Shown: positions 18,759 through 29,323, numbered from the stretch's first letter. The stretch: DNA of 64,000 bases from Lachnospiraceae bacterium (GCA_017518735.1 JAFWTY010000008.1:103024-167023), one strand, 5' to 3'. A program made the numbers and translations. Notes: generated by a model not told the origin, from the sequence alone.

Positions 18759-19136
18759 TTATAAAACGAATACAATCAAAATGGTTACAACCAATGCATA
18801 AATAACAACGGTCTCGATAAATACCATACCGAGCATCCACAGAGACTGGATTTTTCCGCTTGCTTCAGGCTGTCTGGAAATACCTTCCACGGACTTTGCA
18901 ACACCGATACCCATTGCAAGTGCACCGAGTGCTGCGGGAAGACCGATTGCAATCGCTGCTGCCAGTGCTTTCATAGCGGTGGTGGATAATTTGTAGTTAG
19001 TATCACCTGCTTCTACGATTTCATATGCGTTTCCTTCTTCACCTTCCGCTGCTTTCGCCTTCATGGGGATAAGTGCAACACCTGCAATTACAAATAACAG
19101 AAGAACTGCTGCCAATAATTTCGCTAATTTTTTCAT
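18759..19136 (-). CDS. atpE: ATP synthase c subunit with signal-peptide-like N-terminus
   Basis: The rotor-ring proteolipid proper is residues 55-125: helix 1 (AMKALAAAIAIGLPAALGALAMGIGVAKS), the polar loop SRQPEA, and helix 2 with the ion-binding Glu in VFIETVVIY. Before it lie about 50 extra residues: a Lys-rich start, a hydrophobic core (LLAAVLLLFVIAGVALIP), an AKA-AE site like a signal peptidase site, and an acidic linker. Usual c subunits are 75-90 residues. The Gln that marks sodium-binding rings is absent (Met in its place), and the Thr two after Glu is Val, so proton use is more likely. ATG at 19136 follows GGAGG and overlaps the atpB stop (ATGA). Confidence 0.93.
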   Translation of the reverse strand: MKKLAKLLAAVLLLFVIAGVALIPMKAKAAEGEEGNAYEIVEAGDTNYKLSTTAMKALAAAIAIGLPAALGALAMGIGVAKSVEGISRQPEASGKIQSLWMLGMVFIETVVIYALVVTILIVFVL

Positions 19137-20005
19137 TTGGATACCTCCGGAGTAATTGTATTATTTGAATTCTTCTTTTCTTTTCTGAATCTACGCGGTT
19201 TTTCCAGTTTCTTCTCGGAAACCTCTCCGTAGAAGATGGAAACCAGAAGCGTTAGTACGTATGCCTGAATCAGTGCATGCAACAGTGTGAAGAGTACACC
19301 GACGATAACAGGCAGGACAAAACTTAACGACATCGAGTAATATACAAGTTCCGTAACCAGCGCACCGGAAAGCAGGGCACCGAAGAGACGGAAGCTCATG
19401 GAAAGCGGAAGAGAAAACTCTTTGAGAGTTCCCAGGATTCCATGCCAGCCGTTGTTTACGATACCGCCTCCTAAGATAAATAAATAGGAAAGGCCACCCA
19501 TTGCAATCGCGCCGTTAATATCGGACAAGGGTGCCGGGAGCGATACCGGTGATCCGCTTGTGGTAATGACCTGAACACCAAAGAGTTCGAAGATGGTTCC
19601 CACAAAAATGTATACACCCGCCGTAAAAATGTATGCACTCAAAACCTGATTTTTCTCCGGGGAATTGGACTTTGCAAGCCCTCGGAAAATACCTACCAGC
19701 GATTCCAGTATCATCTGAAACTTTCCGGGAATCTCCTTAAACCTCGGAATGACGAAAATTCTGCAAAAAATTGCAAAAAGCGTCAAAACCCCGGTTACGG
19801 TAAACGCGGAAATCAATCCCGGATTTACTTCCATGAAGCCGAACAGATCCACTTTCATGGTTTCATGAAGCACCGCATCTTTCATGGTCTCACCCAAAGT
19901 CTCCGCTCGAGGTGCGGGTTTTCCGAGTAGCAAGATTCCGACATAAAGTGCGATAATGATGACGAGAAAAATCGCAAAAGTAACTATGCTTTTTTTCTTA
20001 CTCAT
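19133..20005 (-). CDS. atpB: ATP synthase a subunit
   Basis: This membrane stator subunit forms the ion half-channels. The 290-residue protein has an N-terminal helix, then the core with the essential Arg in LSMSFRLFGALLSGALV and the C-terminal HALIQAYVLTLLVSIFYGEV segment. A basic tail follows. The ATG at 20005 is chosen because AAAGGAGA lies upstream; a TTG at 20038 would overlap trmB and lacks a good site. It is the first ATP synthase gene, 16 bases after trmB. No atpI is present. Confidence 0.93.
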   Translation of the reverse strand: MSKKKSIVTFAIFLVIIIALYVGILLLGKPAPRAETLGETMKDAVLHETMKVDLFGFMEVNPGLISAFTVTGVLTLFAIFCRIFVIPRFKEIPGKFQMILESLVGIFRGLAKSNSPEKNQVLSAYIFTAGVYIFVGTIFELFGVQVITTSGSPVSLPAPLSDINGAIAMGGLSYLFILGGGIVNNGWHGILGTLKEFSLPLSMSFRLFGALLSGALVTELVYYSMSLSFVLPVIVGVLFTLLHALIQAYVLTLLVSIFYGEVSEKKLEKPRRFRKEKKNSNNTITPEVSK

Positions 20006-20021
20006 GAAAAGACGTCTCCTT

Positions 20022-20675
20022 TCATTTCGATTTTTCAATTACATATTTATAAATCGGATTGCCGATGGCGGAGAACTTTTCTTCATATTCCGTCATGACA
20101 TTGCCTTCACACATAACAGGATCCTTATGAAGATCCCTCGTAATTCCGAGGACCTTCCAGGGTTCCCCTTCCAGTTCCTCCACCGCAAAATCAAAAAGCG
20201 CAACATTATCCGTCTTAAACTCGATTATTCCGTTGTCTTTTAAGATCTTATGATATTTTGCAAGGAAGAGTTTGTTTTCCAGTCTTCTCTTGGCATGCCG
20301 GTCTTTCGGCCAGGGATCGGAAAAGTTTAAATAAATCCGGTCCACTTCTTCCTCCCCGAACACATCCAGTATTTCTTCCGCATCCATACGGATGAAACGG
20401 ATGTTTCCGGCTTCCACAGGATCGGCTTCCACCTTCTGGACACCGCGGATTAAGGTCGATGAATATTTTTCGATTCCCACATAATTGATTTCGGGATGTA
20501 ATCTTGCAAGGGTGGTTATAAACTGTCCCTTTCCCATGCCGATTTCGATGTAAAGCGGATTGTCGTTTCCGAAAATCTCTTTCTTCCACTTTCCCCGAAA
20601 TTCTTTTTCCTCATGCACTACAAGGTCGTTTGCGGCAATATATTCTCTTGATCCTTTTACGTTTTTCAGACGCAT
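20022..20675 (-). CDS. trmB: tRNA (guanine-N7-)-methyltransferase
   Basis: The enzyme methylates G46 in the variable loop of many tRNAs using S-adenosylmethionine. The 217-residue protein has the SAM-binding motif YIEIGMGKGQF, the FSDPWPKDRHAKRRL substrate motif and the FKTDN motif, all standard for TrmB. The ATG at 20675 has a weak AAGGAT site. It lies 16 bases upstream of atpB and probably leads the ATP synthase transcript. A possible weak promoter (TTGAAA at 20742-20747 and a TATG-rich stretch near 20715-20726) precedes it, but the spacing is poor. Confidence 0.95.
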   Translation of the reverse strand: MRLKNVKGSREYIAANDLVVHEEKEFRGKWKKEIFGNDNPLYIEIGMGKGQFITTLARLHPEINYVGIEKYSSTLIRGVQKVEADPVEAGNIRFIRMDAEEILDVFGEEEVDRIYLNFSDPWPKDRHAKRRLENKLFLAKYHKILKDNGIIEFKTDNVALFDFAVEELEGEPWKVLGITRDLHKDPVMCEGNVMTEYEEKFSAIGNPIYKYVIEKSK

Positions 20676-20793
20676 TTCTACGGTTTATCCTTATAAAAGC
20701 CAAATCTTTCCCATATACCATACATATTTTACTCTTGTTTCTTTCAAAAAGAAAGCCTAAAGTTGCGCCGTTTCAAGCCTTTGCTTTCCTTAC

Positions 20794-20823
20794 TTGACAA
20801 CAATTGGCTCCTTTTTGTATAAT
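20794..20823 (+). promoter_or_regulatory. tRNA-Ser promoter
   Basis: TTGACA and TATAAT are perfect consensus boxes separated by 18 bases, 40 bases upstream of the tRNA. The promoter is divergent from trmB. Confidence 0.85.
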
Positions 20824-20863
20824 CGTATTTGCGCGAATGGAAAAAGCGCGGTTCGGATTGCGA

Positions 20864-20951
20864 GGAGAAGTACTCAAGAGGCCGAAGAGGCGCCCCTGCT
20901 AAGGGTGTAGGTCGGGCAACCGGCGCGAGGGTTCAAATCCCTCCTTCTCCG
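20864..20951 (+). tRNA. tRNA-Ser (GCT)
   Basis: The acceptor stem GGAGAAG/CTTCTCC, the anticodon loop CTGCTAA (anticodon GCT, reading AGC/AGT), a long class II variable arm (TAGGTCGGGCAACCGGCGC) and the T loop GGTTCAAATCC are all present. The 88-base length is right for serine. CCA is not encoded. It lies on the plus strand among minus-strand genes. Confidence 0.96.
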
Positions 20952-20961
20952 GAAAAGAAAA

Positions 20962-20987
20962 AGACACCGAAAACGGTGTCTTTTTTC
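20962..20987. terminator. Bidirectional terminator between tRNA-Ser and the carboxypeptidase gene
   Basis: AGACACCG/CGGTGTCT arms around AAAA carry a T run on one side and an A run on the other. The hairpin can stop the tRNA transcript from the left and the carboxypeptidase transcript from the right. Confidence 0.85.
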
Positions 20988-20991
20988 TATG

Positions 20992-22383
20992 TTAATCGAG
21001 ATAATCGTCGTCTTTCTTTCGGTTCTTTCTCCTGCTTCTGGAGCGTCCCATGATTTCCTTCCGGTGCTTTGAAAACTGATACTCTTTTAAGACTCCCCTG
21101 ACAATTACAAAACCAACCAGGAGGCCTGCAACGGAACCGATGACAATTAAGATGATCTTTACGTTTACAAAGATTCCGTTCTTGTTGCGGTTGGTAACCG
21201 GAAGGTTTTCCGATGGATTCTCCGAACCGGTCTCACTCGCCGCCTCGCTTCCTGTCTCTTCCGTCTGCGTATCCGCGGAGGAATCGGCAAATTCTTCAAA
21301 AAGTGTGGCATTTTCGGCATTCATCGTCAGATTCGCGACCCCTACGGGATTTCCGTGGAAACTGTATTCCACCTTCGCCACCTGACCGTCTCCGCCGTTT
21401 TCATTATAATGAAGACGATATTCCACTTCGGAAAAGTCCGCATTTTTCGGCAGTACCACATAGGCATAGGGATCGATGTTTAAGATGGACTTGTTCGATC
21501 CGAAGATATCCTGACCCACGCTGAAGAACCCACCTGAAAGGACACTGGTTTCGTCCTGATTTTCCGTAATGTTGACTTTCTTGAAGTTCTCAAAACCATA
21601 GTTAAAAAGCGCTACGGTATCTTCGTACTGGTAAGGGCTTTCTTCCTTCATAATGACACAGATCAGTTCCATGCCGTCCTTTTTGGCTGCGGAAACAAGG
21701 GTCTGTCTGGCATCGGATGTATATCCGGTCTTGGAGCCGACTAAGTACTCATACTCGTACTTTTTGCCCTTTACAAGCATGTTCTTCGTATTTAATTTGA
21801 AGGAGTCCGGCTGGGTATCGGTAGCTTCGAACTCGCAGGAAGGCTCTCTGGAAAGGGCTGCAAGGTATTCATAACCGAAGTAATACTTTGCGATCATTGC
21901 CAGGTCACGACAGGTCGTATAGTGGTTCTCGTCATGCAATCCGTTCGGATTAGAAAAATGCGTATTGGTGCAGCCGATCTCTTCGGCCTTGGCATTCATC
22001 ATTTCTACGAATCCTTCGATGCTTCCGCCCACATGCTCCGCAATGGCGTTGGCCACTTCGTTGGCGGAAAGGATCATCATTCCCTCAAGCGCCTTGTTCA
22101 TCGGGATAATTTCCCCTGCATCCATACCGATGTTGGAATCTCCTCTGGCCACGGAATGAACGGCTTCATATGAAAAAACGACATCCTCATCGAGTTTGCA
22201 GTTTTCGTATGCCAAAAGTCCGGTCATGATTTTTGTCGTGGATGCCGGATAAAGCTTTTCATCGATATTCTTCGCATAAAGAATCGCACCGGTGTTGGCT
22301 TCCATCAAAATGGCGCCTTCTGCACCGATCAACGGTCCCTGCGGCCAGTCTTCCACCAGATTCGTCTGAACAGCCTCGTTCAT
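20992..22383 (-). CDS. dacF: D-alanyl-D-alanine carboxypeptidase (S11 family), mature part
   Basis: This penicillin-binding protein trims the terminal D-Ala from peptidoglycan stem peptides. From the ATG at 22383 it is 463 residues: the S11 serine peptidase domain with STTK (48-51, catalytic Ser48), SAN and KTG motifs, then a beta domain, a Ser/Glu/Thr linker, a C-terminal membrane helix (NVKIILIVIGSVAGLLVGFVIV) and a basic tail. The signal peptide is encoded in the same frame upstream (22399-22509) but is cut off by a TAA. As written, the product lacks an export signal. The ATG at 22383 has no obvious ribosome site. It may be a recent pseudogene, or depend on readthrough. It follows the fumarase genes. 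Confidence 0.8.
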   Translation of the reverse strand: MNEAVQTNLVEDWPQGPLIGAEGAILMEANTGAILYAKNIDEKLYPASTTKIMTGLLAYENCKLDEDVVFSYEAVHSVARGDSNIGMDAGEIIPMNKALEGMMILSANEVANAIAEHVGGSIEGFVEMMNAKAEEIGCTNTHFSNPNGLHDENHYTTCRDLAMIAKYYFGYEYLAALSREPSCEFEATDTQPDSFKLNTKNMLVKGKKYEYEYLVGSKTGYTSDARQTLVSAAKKDGMELICVIMKEESPYQYEDTVALFNYGFENFKKVNITENQDETSVLSGGFFSVGQDIFGSNKSILNIDPYAYVVLPKNADFSEVEYRLHYNENGGDGQVAKVEYSFHGNPVGVANLTMNAENATLFEEFADSSADTQTEETGSEAASETGSENPSENLPVTNRNKNGIFVNVKIILIVIGSVAGLLVGFVIVRGVLKEYQFSKHRKEIMGRSRSRRKNRKKDDDYLD

Positions 22384-22398
22384 ACGCGCTTTTCTGGC

Positions 22399-22509
22399 TT
22401 ATTCCAGATCATCGGCTTTTACGGGAACAGCCGCCGTAAAGAATACCAGAAATACGGCCAGAACAGAGCCGAGCGCACGTGCGGTTTTCTTGGAAAATTT
22501 ATTCTTCAT
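22399..22509 (-). pseudogene. Signal-peptide fragment of the carboxypeptidase, ended by in-frame TAA
   Basis: ATG at 22509 after a GAGAG site opens a 36-codon frame: a basic start (MKNKFSKKTARALG), a hydrophobic core (SVLAVFLVFFTAAVPV) and a KADD cleavage-like site, ending in TAA at 22399-22401. Five codons later, in the same frame, the 20992-22383 reading begins. The two together would make a normal secreted S11 carboxypeptidase, so the TAA looks like a nonsense change or a sequencing error. Confidence 0.7.
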
Positions 22510-22514
22510 GAATT

Positions 22515-23045
22515 CTACTCTCTTTTATATAAATCGGTTCCTTCGCTGTCCATGACAACGATAACCGGAAAATCCCTGACGGTAAGTTTGCGAATTGCCT
22601 CCGTTCCGAGATCGTCATAGGCAATTACCTCGGATGCGGTAATGGCTTTCGAAAGAAGGGCCCCGGCTCCGCCGATTGCCGCAAAATACACGGCCCCATT
22701 GCGTACAACCGCCTCTTTTACGGCATCGGTACGCTTTCCTTTTCCGATCATTCCCAGCATTCCCAGATCCAGTAACTGCGGCGTGTATTTATCCATTCTG
22801 CCTGCGGTGGTGGGACCGGCACTGCCAATCGGTCTTCCTTCTCTTGCGGGAGACGGACCCATGTAATAGATCACGTTTCCTTCAATGTCAAAAGGAAGCG
22901 CTTCCCCTTTTGCAAGCGTTTCTGCCATTCTTTTATGTGCGGCATCTCTGGCAGTATAGATGGTACCGGTCAGGCTGACCATATCTCCCGCCTTTAATGT
23001 CTTTGCTTCTTCTTTTGTAAACGGAACCGTTAATTTCTTTTCCAT
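22515..23045 (-). CDS. Fumarate hydratase class I, beta subunit
   Basis: The 176-residue protein matches the C-terminal half of iron-sulfur fumarases and the beta subunit of L-tartrate dehydratase (TtdB). Marks are GTIYTARDAAHKR, YMGPSPAREGRPIGSAGPTTAGRMD, GKGKR and AAIGGAGALL. With the alpha subunit encoded 10 bases upstream it interconverts fumarate and malate. Fumarase is the more likely role than tartrate dehydratase, but sequence alone does not settle it. The ATG at 23045 follows AAGGAG. The stop lies 5 bases before the carboxypeptidase signal-peptide ATG. Confidence 0.92.
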   Translation of the reverse strand: MEKKLTVPFTKEEAKTLKAGDMVSLTGTIYTARDAAHKRMAETLAKGEALPFDIEGNVIYYMGPSPAREGRPIGSAGPTTAGRMDKYTPQLLDLGMLGMIGKGKRTDAVKEAVVRNGAVYFAAIGGAGALLSKAITASEVIAYDDLGTEAIRKLTVRDFPVIVVMDSEGTDLYKRE

Positions 23046-23055
23046 GACACACTCC

Positions 23056-23898
23056 TTATACTTCCCGAACTACATGACGGTTTACATGGCAGCAGATGTT
23101 GACTGCCACCGGCAATCCCGCGATATGTGTTGGATATGTCAGAATGTTCACTGCAAGTGCGGTTGTTCTTCCGCCCAGACCCGCAGGTCCGATTCCGGTT
23201 TCATTGATTTTTGCAAGCATTTCTTCTTCCAGTTCCTTCACGTATGGAATCTCGGAATGCTCTCCGACAGGTCTTGTCAGCGCCTTCTTCGAAAGCAGGG
23301 CACATTTTTCAAAAGTACCGCCGATGCCGACACCCACAACCATCGGAGGGCAGGCATTCGGTCCGGCATCCTTTACGGCCGTAAGGATTGCATTTTTGAC
23401 TCCTTCGATGCCTTCCGCGGGCTTTAACATGAACACGCGACTCATATTCTCGCTTCCGAATCCCTTCGGTGCAATGGTAAGCTTTACTTTATCACCCGGT
23501 ACGATCGAATAATGAATGACGGCCGGTGTGTTGTCCTTTGTATTCACACGTTCAATCGGATCGGAAACAACGGATTTACGAAGAAAACCATCCACATATC
23601 CGTTATGAACCCCTTCGTTGATGGCATCTTCGAGGTTTCCGCCGACAAGATGAACGTCCTGTCCGACTTCCACAAAAAAGACCGCCATTCCGGTATCCTG
23701 ACAGATCGGAATCATGTCTTCTTTTGCAATGGCAAGATTCTCTTCGAGTTTTGTTAAGATTTCCTTTCCGAGTGCGGATTCTTCGTTTTCCTTCGCTTTC
23801 AAAAGCGCAGCCTTCATATCGGGGGACAGTACGTGATTGGCCTCGATACACATTTCCTTTACCGTCTCGGTAATTTGCGATACATTCAGTTCTCTCAT
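23056..23898 (-). CDS. Fumarate hydratase class I, alpha subunit
   Basis: The 280-residue protein is the N-terminal half of class I fumarase (TtdA type). Likely [4Fe-4S] ligands are the Cys in PICQDTGMAVFF, GPNACPPMVVGVGIGG and NICCHVNRH. The oxygen-sensitive cluster fits an anaerobe. The ATG at 23898 follows AAAGGAT; the longer reading from 23955 runs through the upstream terminator hairpin and is not used. No separate promoter is evident in the short gap after that hairpin, so it may be expressed by read-through from glgB. Confidence 0.92.
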   Translation of the reverse strand: MRELNVSQITETVKEMCIEANHVLSPDMKAALLKAKENEESALGKEILTKLEENLAIAKEDMIPICQDTGMAVFFVEVGQDVHLVGGNLEDAINEGVHNGYVDGFLRKSVVSDPIERVNTKDNTPAVIHYSIVPGDKVKLTIAPKGFGSENMSRVFMLKPAEGIEGVKNAILTAVKDAGPNACPPMVVGVGIGGTFEKCALLSKKALTRPVGEHSEIPYVKELEEEMLAKINETGIGPAGLGGRTTALAVNILTYPTHIAGLPVAVNICCHVNRHVVREV

Positions 23899-23920
23899 TT
23901 TTATATCCTTTTCAAAAGTG

Positions 23921-23951
23921 GAAAACCCGGCCGGTTTCCACCGTGCCGGGT
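23921..23951 (-). terminator. glgB terminator-like hairpin
   Basis: ACCCGGC/GCCGGGT outer arms and CGGT/ACCG inner arms give a long GC-rich hairpin followed by TTTT on the minus strand. The short T run suggests partial termination between glgB and the fumarase genes. Confidence 0.65.
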
Positions 23952-23973
23952 CCATTCTTTTTTTCGTTATTCT

Positions 23974-25911
<1,938 letters not shown>

Positions 25912-25968
25912 TTTTCTCCTCCGGTCTTTTAAATTCGATTCCCGATTCCCCCAATCGGTATGCCGTAC

Positions 25969-28900
25969 TTATTTTTTCCGGTATTCAAAATCTTTCTCTC
26001 TCAAAATTACACGATGTTCTTCATCGTAACGCTTTCCGCTCATGGTACGAAATGCCTTGTCAAGGCTCGGCTGATCCGCATGCTCGATGGCATTGTTCAC
26101 GATTTCTTTTACTTCGTCTACGGATACCATGTGCGTACCGATCTGCAGCTCGGAAATTCTTCCGGAGAATGCGAGCATTGCAAGGTTATCAACGGAATAA
26201 CCCAGCTCTTCCGCATACTTTCTTCCGTATTCCGCAAGCATTTCGGCACTGACTGCGATGATGTCCACTCTGCAGTTGAAGAATCTCTCCAGAATCGGAG
26301 CTCTCTCAAGCAGTCTTCTGATTTCTGCCTTGGTGTCATGTAAGATGACTTCCACACCTCTCGCATCCTGGTTTAAGTTCTGAAGGATGGCATTGATGGT
26401 GGAGTTGGTCATTTTTCCGGCATGGGATACGATGAGTGCGCCGTTTGCAAGCTTCTCAAAAATCTCACCCATGTCTTTCTTGTTCAATTTCTCCGCACCG
26501 ATCTTCGCCGCTTTTCCGGTAAAGTTGGAATCGCTGGCTTTGAGGTACTGATAGAAGATGGTGGCAAGTTTTGCGGAAGACTCTCCGCTGTCTGCGGTAA
26601 TGATCAGATTTCCCGTATATGCTGCAAGGGAAATGTTTTCCACAGCTTCCATGATCTGCTGTTTCATCTTCTTGGAATATAAGAACGGACTGAAGAACTT
26701 CTTTGCGTCTTTGTTTAAGTCACCGTCTTTTTCTTCCTCTGCGGATTTCTCTTCCTCTTCTTCGGGTTTGGCAGCCTCTTCGGCAATCTTATCCGCAGCC
26801 TTGGCTGCTGCCGCAACGGCCGCTCCGATCGCAGCGGTATCCGGCATCACTCTGGTGGCGCCTTCTTCGGTTTCCACAATCGGTTCTTCCGCCTTGCTTA
26901 CAGGCTCAACATTATCTACTTCGTCCCAGATGTTTCCGGAAATGTTGGATGTAACGTTGCCGTAATACAGGCTTTCCGGCTCTTTCTTTTCTTCTGCGAC
27001 TTCTTCCTTCACTTCCGCGGTTGCCTTTGCTTCTTTCTCATCAGCATCCAGAATGTCGCGGATCATCTTTTCATCCGCATCTTCTTCGGGAGCGATTTCT
27101 TCTTCAAAAACTTCTTCCGGTTCTGCTACTTCTTCCGTAACTTCTTCAGCAACTTCCTCAGCAGCTTCTACCACATCTTCTTCCGTTTCGTCATCGAAAA
27201 CGTTTTCCTCTTCCACTTCCGCTGCTTCTTTGACAACTTCCTCGGTTACGCTTTCTGCCTCGGTTACGCTTTCTGCTTCGGTTACGCTTTCTTCGGATAT
27301 CGTTTCTTCTTCGGCTGCAACTGCTTCGGTAACAACCTCTTCGGCTACTGCCTCTTCTTCTAATACTTCTTCAACCGGTTCGTCAAGATCGAGGCCTTCT
27401 TCCCACTCAAGCGGTGCTTCGATTACTTTTCCGATGTGGAGTTCTTCCGGACGTTGTCCTACATTTGTAGTTCTAACTGCGGTCTTTCCTTTTTTCAGAT
27501 CCTCTACGGAAACACCCTTGATGAAATCCTCCTTGGTGCTCTGTTCCGTAACGGAATTGATAAGTGCGGGATTCTCGAGAGTTGCAAGCAATCCCGAATT
27601 TGCTTCTTTATCAAAATCAGCAAACATGTTACCGGTGTTGGCAAGGGTCTTTTTGCGAAGCTCTTCTTTGAAGGATTCCTCCTGCTGCTTCTTAACCTGT
27701 TCCCAACCGGCAAGAATATCGCCGATATTTAACTGACCGCTGATCTGCTTCTCTTCGGATGTCGGTAACATATCCACATAATCCGGATCGAAGTTCTCTT
27801 CTTTGCGGGACACTCTGGTCTCTCTCTCGGGACGCGCTTTTCCCTCATTGCGGGATCTGCTCTCCACTGGTCTTTCCTTTCTCACCTTTACAACCTCCGG
27901 TTCAACTGCTTCTTCAAAATGTTTCGTCAGCTCCACCGTACCGTCTTCCAGCACTCTCTCTTCGAGAATGCTTCCGGGAATTCCGGAGGTATCAAAACTG
28001 ACTCCTTCTCCTTCTTCCCCATACAGTCTGCCCAGCCCTTCGGGAAGTTCTTTGCCTTCCATCTCTTTGCTGTAGCGCTCTTTGAACTCTTGAAGCTTAA
28101 TATTTTCCGTTTTATTCGTTTCGGGCATTTGTACCGCAAAGCGCAAATCCTCGGTGGAATCTTCAAAAAATACTTCCTCGGAATTTGCACTCTGTGTTTC
28201 CACGTGACTTTCCACAGGCACAGGTAAAGGACCGGATTCTTTCGAACCCCGGTCAATCATGGACGGTTCCCCGCCGATATATCCCGAAACATTGGCAGCC
28301 AGTTCCGCCTGAAGATCGATGGTGTTAAACTGGCCCATATTGATCGTTTTTACATGGAATTCTTCATTCTCTTCCGGTTCCGAAGCAGGAATGTTCTTGG
28401 GAACAGCCGGCATAACCTTGGTATCACCCGGTACCATGGATCCGGTATTCGAAGATTCTTTTCTTGCGCTCTTCGGCATTTTGCCGGTATTGCGTTCTTT
28501 CTTCGCACGCAGTTCCGCTTCCTTCTGAGCCTTACGCTCTCCGCGACGGTTATAAATTGCCTCCTGTTCCGGTGTTAACGGCTCATGAAGCATTTTTAAT
28601 TCCATTGCCTTGTAAACGTAGGAACCCTCTCCGAACCAGAGAATGATTTCATCGCACTCTTCGACGCATTTCTCCGCCATACCCGCACGATGATACAAAG
28701 TGGCAAGTTCAAACTCCCACTCTTCGATACGGTCCTTGCGCTTCAATGTTTCCAGGATTTCGATTCTCTCATCGATGCCTGCTTCCAAAGCTTTGAGCAT
28801 CTTGTATTTGAGAACCCATACACCGGTATCATTGGGTGCAAGAGCCACATATTCTTTATAGTGTTCGGTAGCAGCCTCAAAATCACCGAATTCCAGGCAG

Positions 28901-29148
28901 ATATCGCACAATGCAAAAACGACATTCTTCGCATAAGGACTTCTTTCGTATGCAAGTTCCAGAAGTTCTCTGCACTTGGAGTAATTTCGACAAATTTTGT
29001 AAAGATCCGCTACTTTATATAAAGTGACCGCGTTCTTGATGCGGTGCCATTCAATGGTGTCAGCTAAGCGTGCAGCCTCTTTGTACTGCTTTTTCTTCTT
29101 CAGCTTCTCTATTTCTTCAATACGAAGCTTGCTTTCATACTTATCCAA
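25969..29148 (-). CDS. Large TPR-acidic-AAA-like protein of unknown function
   Basis: This 1059-residue protein is not one I recognise as named. Residues 1 to about 200 look like TPR helices (cysteine- and tyrosine-containing pairs such as LYKVADLYKICRNYSKCRELLELAYER). A long low-complexity middle (about 210-800) is rich in Glu, Val, Ala and Thr, with repeats like SVTEAE. The last 240 residues form a globular domain starting at KKFFSPFLYSKKMKQQIMEA, with LIITADSGESSAKLATIFYQYL in the place of an AAA P-loop; the GxxGxGKT pattern is degenerate (GESSAK). It also has a RRLLERAPILERFFNCRVDI segment like AAA sensor regions. It starts with TTG at 29148 after GAGGTGA and has its own promoter. Confidence 0.7.
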   Translation of the reverse strand: MDKYESKLRIEEIEKLKKKKQYKEAARLADTIEWHRIKNAVTLYKVADLYKICRNYSKCRELLELAYERSPYAKNVVFALCDICLEFGDFEAATEHYKEYVALAPNDTGVWVLKYKMLKALEAGIDERIEILETLKRKDRIEEWEFELATLYHRAGMAEKCVEECDEIILWFGEGSYVYKAMELKMLHEPLTPEQEAIYNRRGERKAQKEAELRAKKERNTGKMPKSARKESSNTGSMVPGDTKVMPAVPKNIPASEPEENEEFHVKTINMGQFNTIDLQAELAANVSGYIGGEPSMIDRGSKESGPLPVPVESHVETQSANSEEVFFEDSTEDLRFAVQMPETNKTENIKLQEFKERYSKEMEGKELPEGLGRLYGEEGEGVSFDTSGIPGSILEERVLEDGTVELTKHFEEAVEPEVVKVRKERPVESRSRNEGKARPERETRVSRKEENFDPDYVDMLPTSEEKQISGQLNIGDILAGWEQVKKQQEESFKEELRKKTLANTGNMFADFDKEANSGLLATLENPALINSVTEQSTKEDFIKGVSVEDLKKGKTAVRTTNVGQRPEELHIGKVIEAPLEWEEGLDLDEPVEEVLEEEAVAEEVVTEAVAAEEETISEESVTEAESVTEAESVTEEVVKEAAEVEEENVFDDETEEDVVEAAEEVAEEVTEEVAEPEEVFEEEIAPEEDADEKMIRDILDADEKEAKATAEVKEEVAEEKKEPESLYYGNVTSNISGNIWDEVDNVEPVSKAEEPIVETEEGATRVMPDTAAIGAAVAAAAKAADKIAEEAAKPEEEEEKSAEEEKDGDLNKDAKKFFSPFLYSKKMKQQIMEAVENISLAAYTGNLIITADSGESSAKLATIFYQYLKASDSNFTGKAAKIGAEKLNKKDMGEIFEKLANGALIVSHAGKMTNSTINAILQNLNQDARGVEVILHDTKAEIRRLLERAPILERFFNCRVDIIAVSAEMLAEYGRKYAEELGYSVDNLAMLAFSGRISELQIGTHMVSVDEVKEIVNNAIEHADQPSLDKAFRTMSGKRYDEEHRVILREKDFEYRKK
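27241..27294 (-). repeat. Three tandem 18-bp coding repeats
   Basis: Three near-identical 18-bp units (CTCGGTTACGCTTTCTGC on the plus strand; the third has two changes) encode SVTEAE repeats in the acidic middle of the overlapping gene. The near identity of the first two suggests recent duplication. Confidence 0.8.
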
Positions 29149-29196
29149 AAGATCTCACCTCGTGAAACAATATTTCCGCATAATAAATCAGTATTA

Positions 29197-29225
29197 AGTT
29201 TATCATAGCAGGCAAGTGATGTCAA
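29197..29225 (-). promoter_or_regulatory. Promoter for the 1059-residue protein gene
   Basis: On the minus strand TTGACA is followed after 17 bases by TAAACT, about 49 bases upstream of the TTG start. Confidence 0.55.
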
Positions 29226-29323
29226 AGAAGATATGCGTATTTTCGGGCAAAATCATAAAAATGTTACGGAAATGTTACAAATTATTAACATTTTCAAAGA
29301 GCGCTTTGAGACCACCCAATTTC

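Noticed and set aside
18759..19136. Sodium-binding c ring
   Set aside because: The Gln of helix 1 is Met and the Thr after the Glu-Ser/Thr pair is Val. Only Glu and Tyr of the sodium signature remain, so proton use is more likely.
27241..27294. Regulatory repeat array
   Set aside because: The 18-bp units are in frame and encode SVTEAE repeats inside a long coding region, so a coding origin explains them.
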